64,000 nucleotides of DNA from Doryteuthis pealeii (GCA_023376005.1 CM042141.1:91386107-91450106), one strand, 5' to 3'. Counted from the first letter of the stretch, positions 21,721 through 32,565 are shown. The notes: generated by a model from the letters alone, not told the origin. Translations and numbers: made by a program.

Positions 21721-22635
21721 TAAAATGGAGAAAGAAATATGAATTCAAACCAATTGTAGACGTGGAGAGAGGCTCTTCCAGGTTATTTCTGCCCAAGACG
21801 CATGAGTAGCATCCCCACAACCAAATTAGGTTACAGGCCTGAGAGAAATAACTTTGGTATGGCTCAGAATATTTATGAAAAAAAAAAAAAAAAAAAAAAA
21901 AAATCAAAAGAATCTTACCTGACAATCCTGAAAACTTGTAAAATCCATTAGAAATTAATTCTCTTTTTAATGTTAGAATTCCAAAAGGGAAACAAAAAAC
22001 ACAAAACAAAAAAAAAACAGCCAAAAAAGAATACATTTAAGGTGTGAGTGCTAAAAAGATGCAAATGACCGTATTTTTTTTTTTTTTCTTCCAATATTTT
22101 CTTTTTTTTTTAACTAGCCAGTGTCCAAGGGCAGTATTACATTTAGGCTTATAAAGTTTTTTTTTTTTCTAAGTAGATAAAAAAAAAAAATAATCGTAAC
22201 CAATTCATTTAAACCAACATATTTAATTTAGATCTGATTTAATTTGAGAAAAAAGAAAAAAAAAAAAAAAAAAAAAAAAGACGGATTATCCTATTTGATT
22301 AAGGTTTAAATAGTTTAATCCTCTCCCAACACATTGGATATGTGTATGTATCAAGCTTTGATTATTCATAGAAAGATTACATTCCAGTTAATAGCTATTT
22401 ACTGAGCTTAATCTAGTACAGTAATAGTATTGAGGGCACTCAGTTAAGAACATATTCATTATATAAACACAATGGCCTGTAAAACAACAAGTTTCACAGG
22501 AGATATCCAGATTACTTCCATCCAAATATAAAAATGAAATATTCTTTTAGATTCTTGATATCGCTTTTATTATTATATTTAGTCGTTTAATGGTTAAATC
22601 AAACTTAATGCACCTAAATACCACCATCATATGTC
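21720..22635. other. Interval without a recognised gene
   Basis: AT-rich, with poly-A/T runs at 21879-21902, 22073-22088, 22158-22168, 22259-22279. The 114-residue minus frame at 21692-22036 is driven by a poly-A tract. No exon seen. Confidence 0.55.
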
Positions 22636-22639
22636 AGCA

Positions 22640-23075
22640 CACATTCCTGTGACTCTTTCACCACACATCCCTATCAGTGATTTCCCCTGGCAAGTCTTCC
22701 ACACAGCAACTGGAATCTGCACAGAGATGATTGATGTAGGTTTTTGCTGGTCAGCCTACACTGGAGTGTCTATGTATATGTGTCCACGTGAGAATGTCAC
22801 TTATGAGTTTGTCCTTGCAATATCCGTTGTACTTAAATGGTTAGCATGAAAGGGGGCAAGTGGCTGTACAGCTGTTTTTTGTGGAGTGCTGCTTCCAGGA
22901 TTTGTTCAGGATAGCATGCAACATCCTTGTGTAGTTCCTATTTAGCTTTTTTAGCTGAGTCCAAGTGGTGCAGCCATACAATAGCATTGACACGGCTACA
23001 GCTTGGAAGAATTCTAATCAGAGAGATCAGATTTCAGTATGATTGATAATTTGTCTATAGCAGTATATTCCAGGT
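22640..23075 (-). mobile_element. RTE-like LINE fragment (C-terminal ORF part)
   Basis: The minus strand codes, with frameshifts, the same block as 52650-52990. 'GTAGGCTGACCAGCAAAAAC' (PAKT region), 'CTCATAAGTGACATTCTCAC' and 'CCTGAACAAATCCTGGAAGC' (LNKSWK-like) are all present. It is interrupted at about 22825-22850. Confidence 0.75.
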
Positions 23076-23224
23076 ATTATTTCAAAGCTACATAATGAAC
23101 GGAAAATACAAGAAAAAACCCAAATGTCTTCGTACTATATCCAAAGCTTAATTCCAACCATGTACTATTGGGGGGGGGGGGTCATCTCACATCTTCACCC
23201 CTCATTCAGAACCCCTGTTAAAAA

Positions 23225-23520
23225 AATATGATAATGAAACACTCAGAGAAAAAGTTAGATGGGAACTACACAACATCCTTGTGTAGTTCCTGTGTTATCC
23301 TGAACAATTCTTGGAAGCAACACTCCACAAAAAAAGCAGCTGTACAACCACTTGACCCCCTATCACACAAACCATCTAAGTAAGATGATCTAGCCTTGCT
23401 GGAGAAGCAAAAATGAACTCAAATGACATTCTCCAGTGGACACCTACACATGGACACACCAGTGTAGGCTGACCAGCAAAGACAGACATCAATCAGTTCT
23501 GTGCAGGATTAGATATGGAA
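23225..23520 (+). mobile_element. RTE-like LINE fragment, opposite orientation
   Basis: Plus-strand copy of the same block: 'AACTACACAACATCC', 'GAACAATTCTTGGAAGCAAC', 'TTGCTGGAGAAGCAA', 'GGACACCTACACATGGACAC'. It faces the copy at 22640-23075, so transcripts across both could fold back. Confidence 0.75.
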
Positions 23521-24285
23521 ATGACTCCAATTGGGCCAATGTAGAAAACAATCTAAAGTATCTACTTAAAACAAGCAATTATTAAAAGTTTATAATAGTT
23601 TAAAGTGGCCAATAACGTTTGCAGGGTAGCGCATATCCAAATCTCAAATAATGTTCTAACACCTTGGTATGCCAAAGAGAGGCTAAGCGGGTGTTGCACC
23701 TTACCCAAGGGTAATTTATAAATGTGCAGTTGATAGAACTAACCATAATGCATACTTTACCCACTGAACCTGAAGTGTTGTAAAAAGTGCAAAGTAAGCA
23801 TGTAATAAAAGCCAAGTAATTTGAACATAGATCAACCAAGTCAGCAGTAATCAGACGTATACGACAACTATATTGTAGGGATTTTTTTTTCTCTTTTTCT
23901 CAGACAGGAAATAAAAAAAGCATCACATAGCTGTCAGCTTTAAACCTTATGCTCTTTACAGGTAGGAGGCAATCTAGAAGCTTCAAAGGCAGTGTTTATC
24001 TGCTCACAAGGCACGGACAGAAGAGAGAGAGAGAGAGAGTGGGGTGAGGTCGAGACAGATATATGCATCACAAAATGCAGGGGTTTACCTACTCCCCCTC
24101 CCCGACAGCAGGAGAGATTGCAGACACTACAACAAGCACAAACATTGTACACTACACATATCACACATTCAATAATAATAATAATGAATACATTTTAAAA
24201 TGTTTATTATCCTATTATGAATAAATTTTATTAAATTTTGTTCTGGGCCAATGTACTTAGCTTGTTCATGTCCCTACCCCCTTAG
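23520..24285. other. Interval without a recognised gene
   Basis: Mostly unique-looking sequence with a short GA run at 24023-24040 and an (AAT)n run at 24171. The 68- and 79-codon frames have no motif. Confidence 0.5.
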
Positions 24286-24559
24286 CAGGGCTGTGGAGTT
24301 GGAACACAAAACCAACTGACTTCTCTATTTTTGGCACCTTTGACTCAGACTTCTCTTTACATAATTAAATGATAACAATTCATAATAAACATAAAACCGT
24401 GATCTTTTATAATTTATCTATAAGGAGTGTGTACTGTATAACTTTACATACAACACTAGGGCCATATAAAGTACAAATTCAAATGGAGTCAGATTCGGTA
24501 TAGTTTTACAGTGACTCCCTAAATGCTTCCAACTCACTGACACTGACTCTACAGCCCTG
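24286..24559. mobile_element. Nonautonomous hAT-like element (MITE)
   Basis: Terminal inverted repeats: the left end is 'CAGGGCTGTGGAGTTGG' and the right end is 'GACTCTACAGCCCTG'. 274 bp with no ORF. Such CAGGGCTGTGGAGT ends are typical of a widespread hAT MITE type. The right flank is SINE E sequence ('GTAAATAGTAGGGCAGACTG'), but the left flank is not, so I see no clean 8-bp duplication. A right-end fragment of the same family lies at 25345-25410. Confidence 0.8.
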
Positions 24560-24660
24560 GTAAATAGTAGGGCAGACTGGGTTCTTTAGCCTTGGTTAGG
24601 TGAAAAATTGACCTTGTGTCACTGCTTGCTTGTAGTGGAGAGGTTAGGTAAATACAAACA
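24560..24660 (+). repeat. SINE E 3' part
   Basis: 'TAGTAGGGCAGACTGGGTTC' and 'AAATTGACCTTGTGTCAC' match the 3' half of SINE E. Confidence 0.65.
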
Positions 24661-24668
24661 ATGTGATA

Positions 24669-25298
24669 TCTTATTATAATGGAGATTGTGTGTTTTTCTG
24701 TCTGTAACCGAAACTATATCCCAACACAAGTCACAATTCTCTGAGTTATTGATATCACATTCTCCATGATTTTATTTTTATCTAAACCTCAATTATTAAT
24801 AAAATTGTCTTACATTATTAATACTGTTAACCATATATACATACTAACAACATACAATTATGTTTATATATACAACAAAATGGCGGTTTACAGTGTGAAG
24901 GGGAAGGCTAATTTGCATATTGATATAAAAAAAAATCGAATTTAATAAATATACGCTTAGTATTATTAATTTCTAACTGTTTGGTTTTATCTTAATGAAT
25001 ATAAGCAAAAATCTCTTCAATGAATCTTAAATGAAATCCATTAACAAGAAAAAATAACTGTCATTTTATTCTTTACTTCCTCTTTTAACTAAATACTTAG
25101 ATTAGAAAAAATAACAATGAAAGACGAGAGTGATGGAAGAGTAAGTTTCAGTTGTTCTATTTTTCGATTATACCCCCCTCTGTTTCAAATATTTTATCTG
25201 CATTCTTATTTAGTTTCATTAGCCTTTCTAATCTAATATGATATTTTATTACATTAAAACTTATATACTTGCACCCGGAGGGGGCATATATTTGCTAG
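24669..25298 (+). mobile_element. Nonautonomous Helitron
   Basis: It starts A|TCTTATTATAATGGAG and ends in a GC-rich hairpin 'GCACCCGGAGGGGGC' (25271-25285), a nine-base spacer and CTAG|T. This is the expected Helitron layout: 5' TC, a 3' hairpin, a CTRR end, and insertion between A and T with no target duplication. It has no ORF. A second copy of its 3' half lies reversed at 60163-60690, with a perfect hairpin, and a second 5' end lies at 59789. Confidence 0.75.
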
Positions 25299-25344
25299 TA
25301 TATTAAATGGATAAAGCCTATTTTCTTGATTGATAGAACCTAGT

Positions 25345-25410
25345 TTTACTGACTCCGACTTAATTGTTTCCAACTCAGACTCCAGAGGTCCAACTCCCCA
25401 GCCCTTATAT
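25345..25410. mobile_element. hAT MITE right-end fragment
   Basis: 'CTGACTCCGACTTAATTG' and 'GGTCCAACTCCCCAGCCC' match the right part of the element at 24286-24559. Confidence 0.55.
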
Positions 25411-25414
25411 CCTA

Positions 25415-26055
25415 AAAAAAGAAATTATTTTAGATATAACAGGAATCTAAGAAAACTGCTTTCATGTATCGTAAGTAACTGTCAGATAAAACAAGTATTA
25501 TGTTCAGACTTTGAAATTGAGCTTTCAAAATCCGTAATAAATAAAACAGGGCGTAATCTTATCTTTCATATACTGTTATAAATCAATGTGGACACTGGTC
25601 TAAATAAAGGACAGAGTAACAATACAGCACAATGCTCAATTGCATATAAATAATCATCATCATCATCACATATAAATACATTAATAATGTTAGGGTGGCC
25701 AGGTGATTGAGAATGGGTAGGGGGGGTAGGCATATGTGCATTAAGTGGTATAGATTGATCAACAGGAGGAAAAAAAATAAATAAAAAAAGCATTGTAAAT
25801 ATTTGCAAAGTGGACTGTCTAGCTAACCAGTGGTACGTGGAGGATGTGTTCATAGTCACCTCATAGGATGTGTATACTCTGGGCGTCCGCTCAACATTGT
25901 TGTTTAGCACATTCTGTATCAACTGTACAAAGTATACAAGAGTTAACAGAGGAGAAGAAGAAGAGGAGGCAAGGGAAATCAAAAGAAACAGGACTTTAAG
26001 AAATCACACTCACACAAATTAATTAGCCATCTTGCTGAAAAAAAAAAATTAAGAT
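25415..26055. other. Interval without a recognised gene
   Basis: The 138-residue minus frame at 25566-25982 has no recognisable domain and includes a CAT-repeat translated stretch. No acceptor or donor pair supports it. Confidence 0.45.
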
Positions 26056-26095
26056 GTTATTTTCTATTATTTAGATTTTTTGGACTCTTGTCCAT

Positions 26096-26416
26096 TAGGG
26101 TAGGTTGATTTTTCACTTTTTAAAAATATCAAATTGTTCATCTATGCAAAAGTTGTTTGTTATTATACTGAATACTGATACCAAGAATTAGATCTTTTAC
26201 TTGCACCATTGTTTGAGGAAATAGCATTAAAGATCGTCTACTAAAATTCACTAAAAATCCTCATTTTCTAAAGGCTAAATTTTGCGAAAACAAGGTTTTT
26301 TAGTGCATTTTTAGTAGACGATCTTTGATGCTATTTCCTCAAACAATGGTGCAAGTAAAAGATCTAATTTTTGGTATCAGTATTCATTATACTAACACAT
26401 AAATCAACCTACCCTA
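26096..26416. mobile_element. hAT-like foldback MITE with 8-bp target duplication
   Basis: The ends are TAGGGTAGGTTGATTT and its inverse, and most of the element is a snapback: 'TTAGATCTTTTACTTGCACC' and the following ~60 bases recur inverted on the right. It is 321 bp. It is flanked by identical 8-mers TTGTCCAT at 26088-26095 and 26417-26424. A related unoccupied sequence at 26725-26745 reads straight through the site. Confidence 0.85.
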
Positions 26417-26689
26417 TTGTCCATATCTATTATTTTATCCATGTGTACAAGTGGACAGGAATTGTATAGACTCAACCCTTATATATGTTGCGCCATGTGT
26501 CCACAAATGGATGGGAAAAATCTAAATAATACAAATTATAGAGCCACCTCAACTCAAAAATTCAGACAAAATATTATAATATTTAGCATCAGTCTACACT
26601 CACACACATAAATAGAAATACAAGAATCAACATTTATATATTATTATTAAAATTATCATAATGTATGTATAGATATGTAAATTGAGATG

Positions 26690-26925
26690 TTATTTTGCAG
26701 GATTTAGATTTTTTTTAAACTCTGGTCCATATCTATTGTTTACGCTATGTGTCCAACTGGACTGGAAACATCTAAATAATACAAATTATCAAGCCTCACC
26801 TCAAAAATTCAGACAAATATCAAAATGTTTTATTTAGCATCAGAGTTTACAATTTTACACATACACACAGAAATCTAAAGACAAGTATCAAACATTTATT
26901 ACCAAAATTCTGTACAGATGCATTG
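26690..26925. repeat. Diverged copy of the sequence flanking the hAT MITE (empty site)
   Basis: 'ACTCTGGTCCATATCTATTG' corresponds to the sequence around the target at 26085 and 26417. 'CTAAATAATACAAATTAT' and 'CTCAAAAATTCAGACAAAT' match 26521-26570. It is a tandem relative about 600 bp downstream that lacks the insertion. Confidence 0.7.
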
Positions 26926-26929
26926 ATAT

Positions 26930-27345
26930 GTAGATGTAAGTGTACAAAAAAAAAATGATTTTCATCAAAATGCACTAATTTTGAGAATAAAGATATTCAA
27001 TTTGCAAACTATGATAATTTTGTTGTAAATGACTTTTTTCAAATCATCCAAAATTTAGAATCCTTCTATTCTTTCTAAATAGAAACATCAATATCATGGA
27101 CCATTGTCACAATAGAAATCCTAATAGATTCACAAAAGGCTGTCTAGTATGATGTATAATTTTGAAAAGTCATTATTCCAAGAACTCATTCTTTATACTG
27201 GAAGTTTTATATTTCAGCCAAACCATTCCATAGCCTTCTTCAGGTTATTGGTCTTGTAATCTGGTTTGATCATTGGAGTGCTACCTAATGTAGCAGCTCT
27301 TTGGCAGGAATAGCCAGGTGGAGCTTATCCCTGTATACAATTCAG
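26930..27345. other. Interval without a recognised gene
   Basis: AT-rich; contains 'CATAGCCTTCTTCAGGTTAT' at 27228, which resembles the arms of the foldback elements at 7379 and 58010. Confidence 0.4.
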
Positions 27346-27349
27346 AATT

Positions 27350-27545
27350 TTACTTCTAGAACGGTTGCCACACAAAGTTTAAAGAGCCTAGTCTGCACTA
27401 CTATTTACCCACAGTTAAAGAGAGAATAGTTGAATTACTACCTTTTCCAAGAGTATTAGCACAATGTGAAATACTAACAGCCTCATCCAGTATTCAAATT
27501 CTGATTGCCAAGTCCACTTTGTATGATGATAACTTATGCCATAAG
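27350..27545 (-). repeat. SINE E, reversed
   Basis: 'AAAGAGCCTAGTCTGCACTA', 'GGAGAATAG-like' and 'TTTTCCAAGAGTATTAGC' are the reversed middle of SINE E. Confidence 0.65.
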
Positions 27546-27689
27546 TGTCTTTTCTTAAGAGTCACAAAAACCTCTTTTCATTTCAACTACACAACCCTTA
27601 ACAAAAATATTTTCTCAGAGATTAGTGGTTAACAAAAAGAAATGGTTTGAGTTAAGCTAGTTAGTATAATACCATTTGCTCGTTGAACA

Positions 27690-28006
27690 AAGGCCGCATC
27701 CCCCCAAAGACACCTAACCGGTAGGGAGACCATGCCTGCGCTTTAAAAGATATCTGCAAGAGGGACATGAAGACATGCCACATCAACACCTGGGAGGCTT
27801 GTGCAGAAAACCGAGCGACCTGGTGCTTCTTCGCCAAACAAGGGACGAAAAGGAGTGAAAAAGAGAGGAAAGAAGCCACCACAGAAAAGAGAGCCAGAAG
27901 AAAGGACAGACAACAGCAACTCCAGCAAGCATCACTGTTTGTTTGCAGTCACTGTACCAGAGATTGCCATTCAAAAATTGGTCTGTTCAGTCACTCATGC
28001 AGTTAA
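27690..28006 (+). mobile_element. LINE ORF2 C-terminal fragment
   Basis: Read in frame from about 27746 it codes KDICKRDMKTCHIN, a tryptophan/arginine-rich stretch (WEACAENRATW), a lysine/arginine-rich basic helix (KERKEATTEKRARRKDRQQQ) and a C2H2-like knuckle (CSHCTRDC, then GLFSHSC). This order is the C-terminus of a class of animal non-LTR retrotransposons. A one-base insertion before the KDIC block breaks the frame. It is a dead fragment, not a host zinc-finger gene. Confidence 0.75.
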
Positions 28007-28149
28007 AGATAAAAAAAAAATATTAAAAAAATAAAAAAGTCGACACTACATCATCATCTTTTGTAGACGGATGCCAACAATAATAACATTTAATCTGAGG
28101 AAAAGAAAGCCTTTCTATGCTGTACATAAGTCAAGAGACAAAAAACCTA

Positions 28150-28760
28150 AAGGCAAAAATCATCATCAGGTCATGCTCTCACCACCCTCCCTATCAGTTA
28201 TCGCTCCAGGTTGGTATCCACAGAGAGCTGATTGATATAGGTCTTTACTAGTCGGCCTATTCTGCTCTCCCCATGTGTTCACAAAAGAACGTCACTTCAT
28301 CCGTGCTTCTTCAGCGGAGTCCAGTTCATCTTATTTGGATGGTTCATGTGATAGGAGATAAATGACCATACAAGTTTTTTCTGGGGTGCTGTTTCCAGGA
28401 TTTGTTCAGGACAGCACAAAGCATCCTTGCGTAATTCCCATCCAGCGTTTTGTTAGAATTCAAGTGATGCAGCCATACAGTAGCACTGTCACAGCTATGG
28501 CTTAAAAGAATTCTAGCTTTCTTAATAGAGAGATCAAATTTCCATATGATCGATAATCTATCTATAGCAGTCTATGCCTTTACTAGGCACATATTGACAT
28601 TGCCTTCTGTAGAAGAGAGATTACTATCTAGGTATGTGAACAGGTCTGCTAATTTCAGAGGCTTACCATCCAGTCTGGAGATTTTTCATCTTGTTTAAAG
28701 CACATGAATTACATTTTATCTGAGTTCATATAGAAGAAAAAAAATAAAGGAATGCAAAAC
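28150..28760 (-). mobile_element. RTE-like LINE fragment, 0.6 kb
   Basis: Minus-strand copy of the block from the late reverse transcriptase ('AATGTAATTCATGTGCTTTA', the FMCF-like region) through 'CTGTCCTGAACAAATCCTGG' to the PAKT region near 28235. Many stops. Confidence 0.7.
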
Positions 28761-28979
28761 CATCATGCTATCTAGCTTTCTTTAGAAATCAAAATCTTGG
28801 TTCATATATCAGTACTACCTATGCTTCCTTGAACACGAGGCCACTTCATTCTTAAAGTGCACTTAAGATATCATCACAAAAGTCCTCAAGACTTTCAACA
28901 CCACAAACATTGAAGATATACTGCAAAATATCTTTAAATACTAAATAAACCATGATGCAAGAAAAAAAAACCCTAAAAA

Positions 28980-29310
28980 TTCTGTTTAGCAAACTGTTTT
29001 TTGGTCAGAAAAGCAGAAGAGCACCACAGACAAGATACAGACTACTTAAAAAGGACCTTTATCTCTTCTGGAATTAATGACGACCAATGACGACTGGTGA
29101 CATAAGGACTTCCCTATTTCAAGATAACTGCAGACCTCAAACAGAAAAAAAGAAAAAAAAAAAAGGCAATGCTGTTAAACCAAAGTTTCCTTCTAGTTGC
29201 CAGGTTTCCTTTTGCAGTGGCTATTGAAAAAAAAACTTGTCTGTTTTGTGCAAGTCTCACTGGGGATCGTGCATTCAACATGAATTCCCTTTATAAAACT
29301 GTTAACAAAG
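28980..29310 (+). mobile_element. LINE C-terminal fragment, diverged
   Basis: Codes LFFGQKSRRAPQTRYRLLKKDL near 28990-29055, the same basic 'gRYkd' block as 27690 and 38590 in other spelling, followed after stops by a cysteine pair region near 29240. Decayed. Confidence 0.55.
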
Positions 29311-29319
29311 CCATGATGA

Positions 29320-29870
29320 CTGACACTTGAAGAATGCTGTAGAATAGATTGGCTGAATTACTGAAATATGGTAACAATAAAAGTAATACAAATACAGGAA
29401 TTCTGTAGTCCAAACTCATTTAATAAGGAATACTCAAGTTACATTATATTGGTAATAAAGTCAAGAATCAATTAGAATTTTAAATTGGGTAATAAAATCG
29501 AAAATAAATTAAAATTTCTAATTAAATTAGATAAAATCTAAAATCAATTAAACAAGAGACTGAACTTTATAGTTCCAATTAATTCTGGGTTTTGACATTT
29601 TTGTTTCATCTTTTTTATAATGAATTCATAAATTTGTTTTGTGTTCTGAATTGAAATTATGGTTTAAGATTTTTTAAAAAAAGAAAAAAGGTTTCTAATT
29701 ACATAGAATTATAAGTTGCACAAAATGTCTTAATTTTCTAAATGATCAGTAACGACAATGTTTTTGGCACACATTTTTTTATCAAAAACGATGAATTTTG
29801 GAGAAAAGAAAAAAAAAAGTTAAAAATTCTTGCTTGTTTTATAAAATTATCAGAAATAATGTTTGATAGA

Positions 29871-29922
<52 letters not shown>

Positions 29923-30040
29923 AAATATAAGGAATGAAAGAACAAAACTCAGACAAAAATGTGTAGTATATTTCACTGGAGTTTGAACTCGGCTTCTTCA
30001 GCTTTTATTGTATTATTCGGATCATACAAGTGTTTTCCTC

Positions 30041-30080
<40 letters not shown>
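29320..30080. other. AT-rich interval with (GT)n/(TA)n tracts
   Basis: No gene. Microsatellites lie at 29871-29917 and 30041-30077. 'CGGCTTCTTCAGC' at 29991 and 'TATTATTCGGATCATACAAG' at 30010 recall the foldback-element arms. Confidence 0.5.
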
Positions 30081-30083
<3 letters not shown>

Positions 30084-30205
30084 TGATTGTGGTGTAACGG
30101 TTAGCAAGCTAGTCTCACAGATCTATTACTATTGAATAGAGAGTTCAACCCTCACTGAATGCCTCATATTTGTGGCCTTGTATAACATCCTATCTGTGGC
30201 GATTA
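30084..30205 (+). repeat. SINE D copy
   Basis: Head 'GTGGTGTAACGGTTAGCAAG', B-box region 'AGAGTTCAACCCTCACTG' and body end 'CTATCTGTGGCGA'. Confidence 0.7.
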
Positions 30206-30209
30206 TATA

Positions 30210-30625
30210 TATGTAAAATGAGGATTGAAAGCTTGGTTCCAGTTTTAACCATTTCCTTTTTGTATCAGCCAAAGCCAACGGATCCGTTTTGCAATACCAT
30301 TTTTCAAAATAAAATGATATTTTGAGGAAACGTCCACATATTTTAACAGGATAGTTTTGGATATAAAAACTAAAATTAAACATCTTTTTGGTAAATGCAC
30401 AGTAGACAAACAATTGTGCAATGAAAAATAAAGAGAAGATTCATCTGTAAAATATTTTCTTTTTTTATATAAAAAATAAAGTTTTACATTTAGGAGAATC
30501 CTTTTTTTCAAAGGCCAGTTCTATTGATTCTTAGAAATATGAATGCAACACTTAATGGTAAATGAGGATTCAGTTTTTTTTTTTCAGTCATTTTTATGCT
30601 ATAAGCCAGAATACTTCCCCCCCAA

Positions 30626-30660
<35 letters not shown>

Positions 30661-30838
30661 TGGCCAAATTATATAAAATTTCTCTTTTGAAAATTTTGAG
30701 GGCATGAGGACTGAGTATGTGAACAATCGAATGAATCAGCTCGAGTAAAAATAAAAATCCATTTACTTATAAAAAATTATCTGAATGAATCCCCAATGTG
30801 TTTCAAGCAATTTTTGTAGTATTTCATTCAAATTAACT
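30210..30838. other. Interval without a recognised gene
   Basis: Overlapping minus frames at 30129-30511 (up to 94 codons) have no motif; a long poly-A run lies at 30628-30658. Confidence 0.45.
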
Positions 30839-30896
30839 AAATGGGAACTACACAAGGATACTGCATACTGTCTTGAACAAACCTTGGAAGAAGCAC

Positions 30897-30927
<31 letters not shown>

Positions 30928-30960
30928 GCTGTAGGCCAACTTGCCTCCTATTATCTAAAG

Positions 30961-31261
30961 CAGGGATCAAACTTTTTTTTACTGTGGGCCGGATAATTGA
31001 AAAAATGAAAAGCACAGGCCACATTATTATTGTGTTCAATACTTGCTAGCCAGGACGAAAGCTCTGAGAAAAAGATGTAAAACAAAATTTATCTTTGCAT
31101 GTTATATTCATGGATGAGTAGTGTAAGATGCACAAAAACAAATTTAACCAACATATTTATTTTCAAAACATTATCAAAGAACGCAACATTAACAGAAAGG
31201 TTGGTGTGCCTGATAAAATACCTTTGCTGGCCAGCTCCGGCCTGCAGTTTGGTGACCCCTA
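30961..31261. mobile_element. hAT-like MITE inserted in the LINE, with 8-bp duplication
   Basis: The ends are 'CAGGGATCAAACTTT' and 'GTTTGGTGACCCCTA' (last base mutated from G). The inner ends are 'GTGGGCCGGATAATTG' and 'CCAGCTCCGGCC'. The flanks are ATCTAAAG (30953-30960) and ATCTAAAC (31262-31269), 7 of 8 identical. Open frame 31099-31341 is mostly inside this MITE and is not a gene. Confidence 0.8.
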
Positions 31262-31337
31262 ATCTAAACCGTCAAAATAAGACTAACAAGACACGCTGCT
31301 GGAGAAGCAAGGACAAACTTATAAGTGATGTTCTCCT

Positions 31338-31812
31338 GTGACAATCTACACATGGACACACACCAGTGTAGGTCAATCAGCAAAAACAATCTACACATGG
31401 ACACACAGTGTAGGTCAATCAGCAAAAATGTGTTACACATGGACACACACCAGTGTAGGTCAATCAGCAAAAACAATCTACACATGGACACACACCAGTG
31501 TAGGTCAATCAGCAAAAACAATCTACACATGGACACAATCAGCAAAAACAATCTACACATGGACACACACCAGTGTAGGTCAATCAGCAAAAACAATCTA
31601 CACATGGACACACACCAGTGTAGGTCAATCAGCAAAAACATCTACACATGGACACACACCAGTGTAGGTCAATCAGCAAAACAATCTACACATGGACACA
31701 CACCAGCAATCAGCAAAAACAATCTACACATGGACACACACCAGTGTAGGTCAATCAGCAAAAACAATCTACACATGGACACACACCAGTGTAGGTCAAT
31801 CAGCAAAAACAA
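31338..31812 (+). repeat. In-frame 45-bp minisatellite inside the LINE ORF
   Basis: About 11 units of 45 bp ('AATCTACACATGGACACACA', 'CCAGTGTAGGTCAATCAGCA', 'AAAAC'). The unit is the LINE segment coding IYTWTHTSVGQSAKT. Since 45 is 15 codons, the LINE frame is kept through most units; shorter units occur at about 31405, 31530 and 31690. The frames at 31264-31816 reflect this repeat only. Confidence 0.9.
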
Positions 31813-31949
31813 TTGAATCAACTTTGTGCAGATTGTGGATGGTATAGAAGAAGACTAGCAAAGGCTAATGACTAAGAATCATGGTCATCGTTGCTGCCAG
31901 CACAATCTGATGACAAAGATTTAATTCGTACATATTCTAATTTATAGAG

Positions 31950-32215
31950 CAGAGTTTTTCAACCCATGGCACAGTGAGCTGGGCAATAAATTGATCGAGG
32001 TACACCATCAGTATATAAACATAATTATTTTATTTAAATTTTAAATGAAAAGGAATACTGAAAATGTGCTACAAGTGTAGCATAATTAAAACAAAAAATA
32101 TTAAAGTAATAGAATAAAAATATAAGAGGATGATCAACCGTCCTCAACACTCACGGCACATCCATGGAAGCTTCACGGTACACTAGTGTGCTGAGGCACA
32201 CTGGTTGAAAAACTA
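31950..32215. mobile_element. hAT-like MITE
   Basis: The left end is 'CAGAGTTTTTCAACCCATGG' and the right end is 'CACACTGGTTGAAAAACTA', an inverted pair of about 16 bp. Inner repeats are 'GGCACAGTG' and 'TGTGCTGAGG'. Flanks TTATAGAG and ATATAGAA agree at 6 of 8 positions. Confidence 0.7.
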
Positions 32216-32224
32216 ATATAGAAA

Positions 32225-32565
32225 ACTGTCCAATGGAACGAGAAGTAGAAGGCATCCTCAGTTATACTTTAAGGATGTATATAAAGTGACAGGAAAGCAT
32301 ACAAAGTTTTAGGAAACTACTGTCAACAAGCGAATTGTCCGGAGGTAACAAGTGTTGCAAGGACTCAAGTGCGTGAGAGTACTTTCAGAGACAAAAATGA
32401 TGAGAAAAACGGGAGGTGGGGGGGGACAGAAGGAAAGTCGACAATTGGCAGAATCATCCAGAACTACAACAGGCATCTGTCTTCCTGTGCCATGAATGTC
32501 GCAGCGAAAATCCAGAATTGGTCTCTAGTCACGCAAGACAATACCCTTCAACATCCTCTTATAGT
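32225..32565 (+). mobile_element. LINE C-terminal fragment
   Basis: 'CATCCTCAGTTATACTTTAAGG' begins the block, and near 32490-32545 one frame codes CHECRS followed by SSHAR, the C-terminal Cys/His knuckle of the element seen at 27690. Decayed by frameshifts; the 73-codon frame at 32369 is in another phase. Confidence 0.5.

Larger units (their letters stand above)
30840..31910 (+). mobile_element. RTE-like LINE copy carrying a hAT insertion and a minisatellite
   Basis: Coding blocks in order: 'GGGAACTACACAAGGATACT' (NYTRM-like), 'TTGCCTCCTATT', then after the hAT element RCWRSKDKLISDVLL (31283-31335), the amplified block (31338-31812) and the tail block 'GAATCAACTTTGTGCAG' (HQLCAD-like). It is not functional: it has stops, a poly-A expansion at 30897-30925 and two rearrangements. 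Confidence 0.8.

Noticed and set aside
25566..25982. 138-residue minus-strand frame as a gene
   Set aside because: No recognisable domain, aspartate run from a CAT repeat, and no supporting context.
27767..28006. C2H2 zinc-finger gene fragment
   Set aside because: The CxxC...H knuckle lies after the basic block typical of a LINE C-terminus, with related copies at 32490 and 38820.
31338..31812. Regular direct repeats resembling a CRISPR array
   Set aside because: Units are contiguous with no unique spacers, lie inside a LINE ORF, and the genome is animal.
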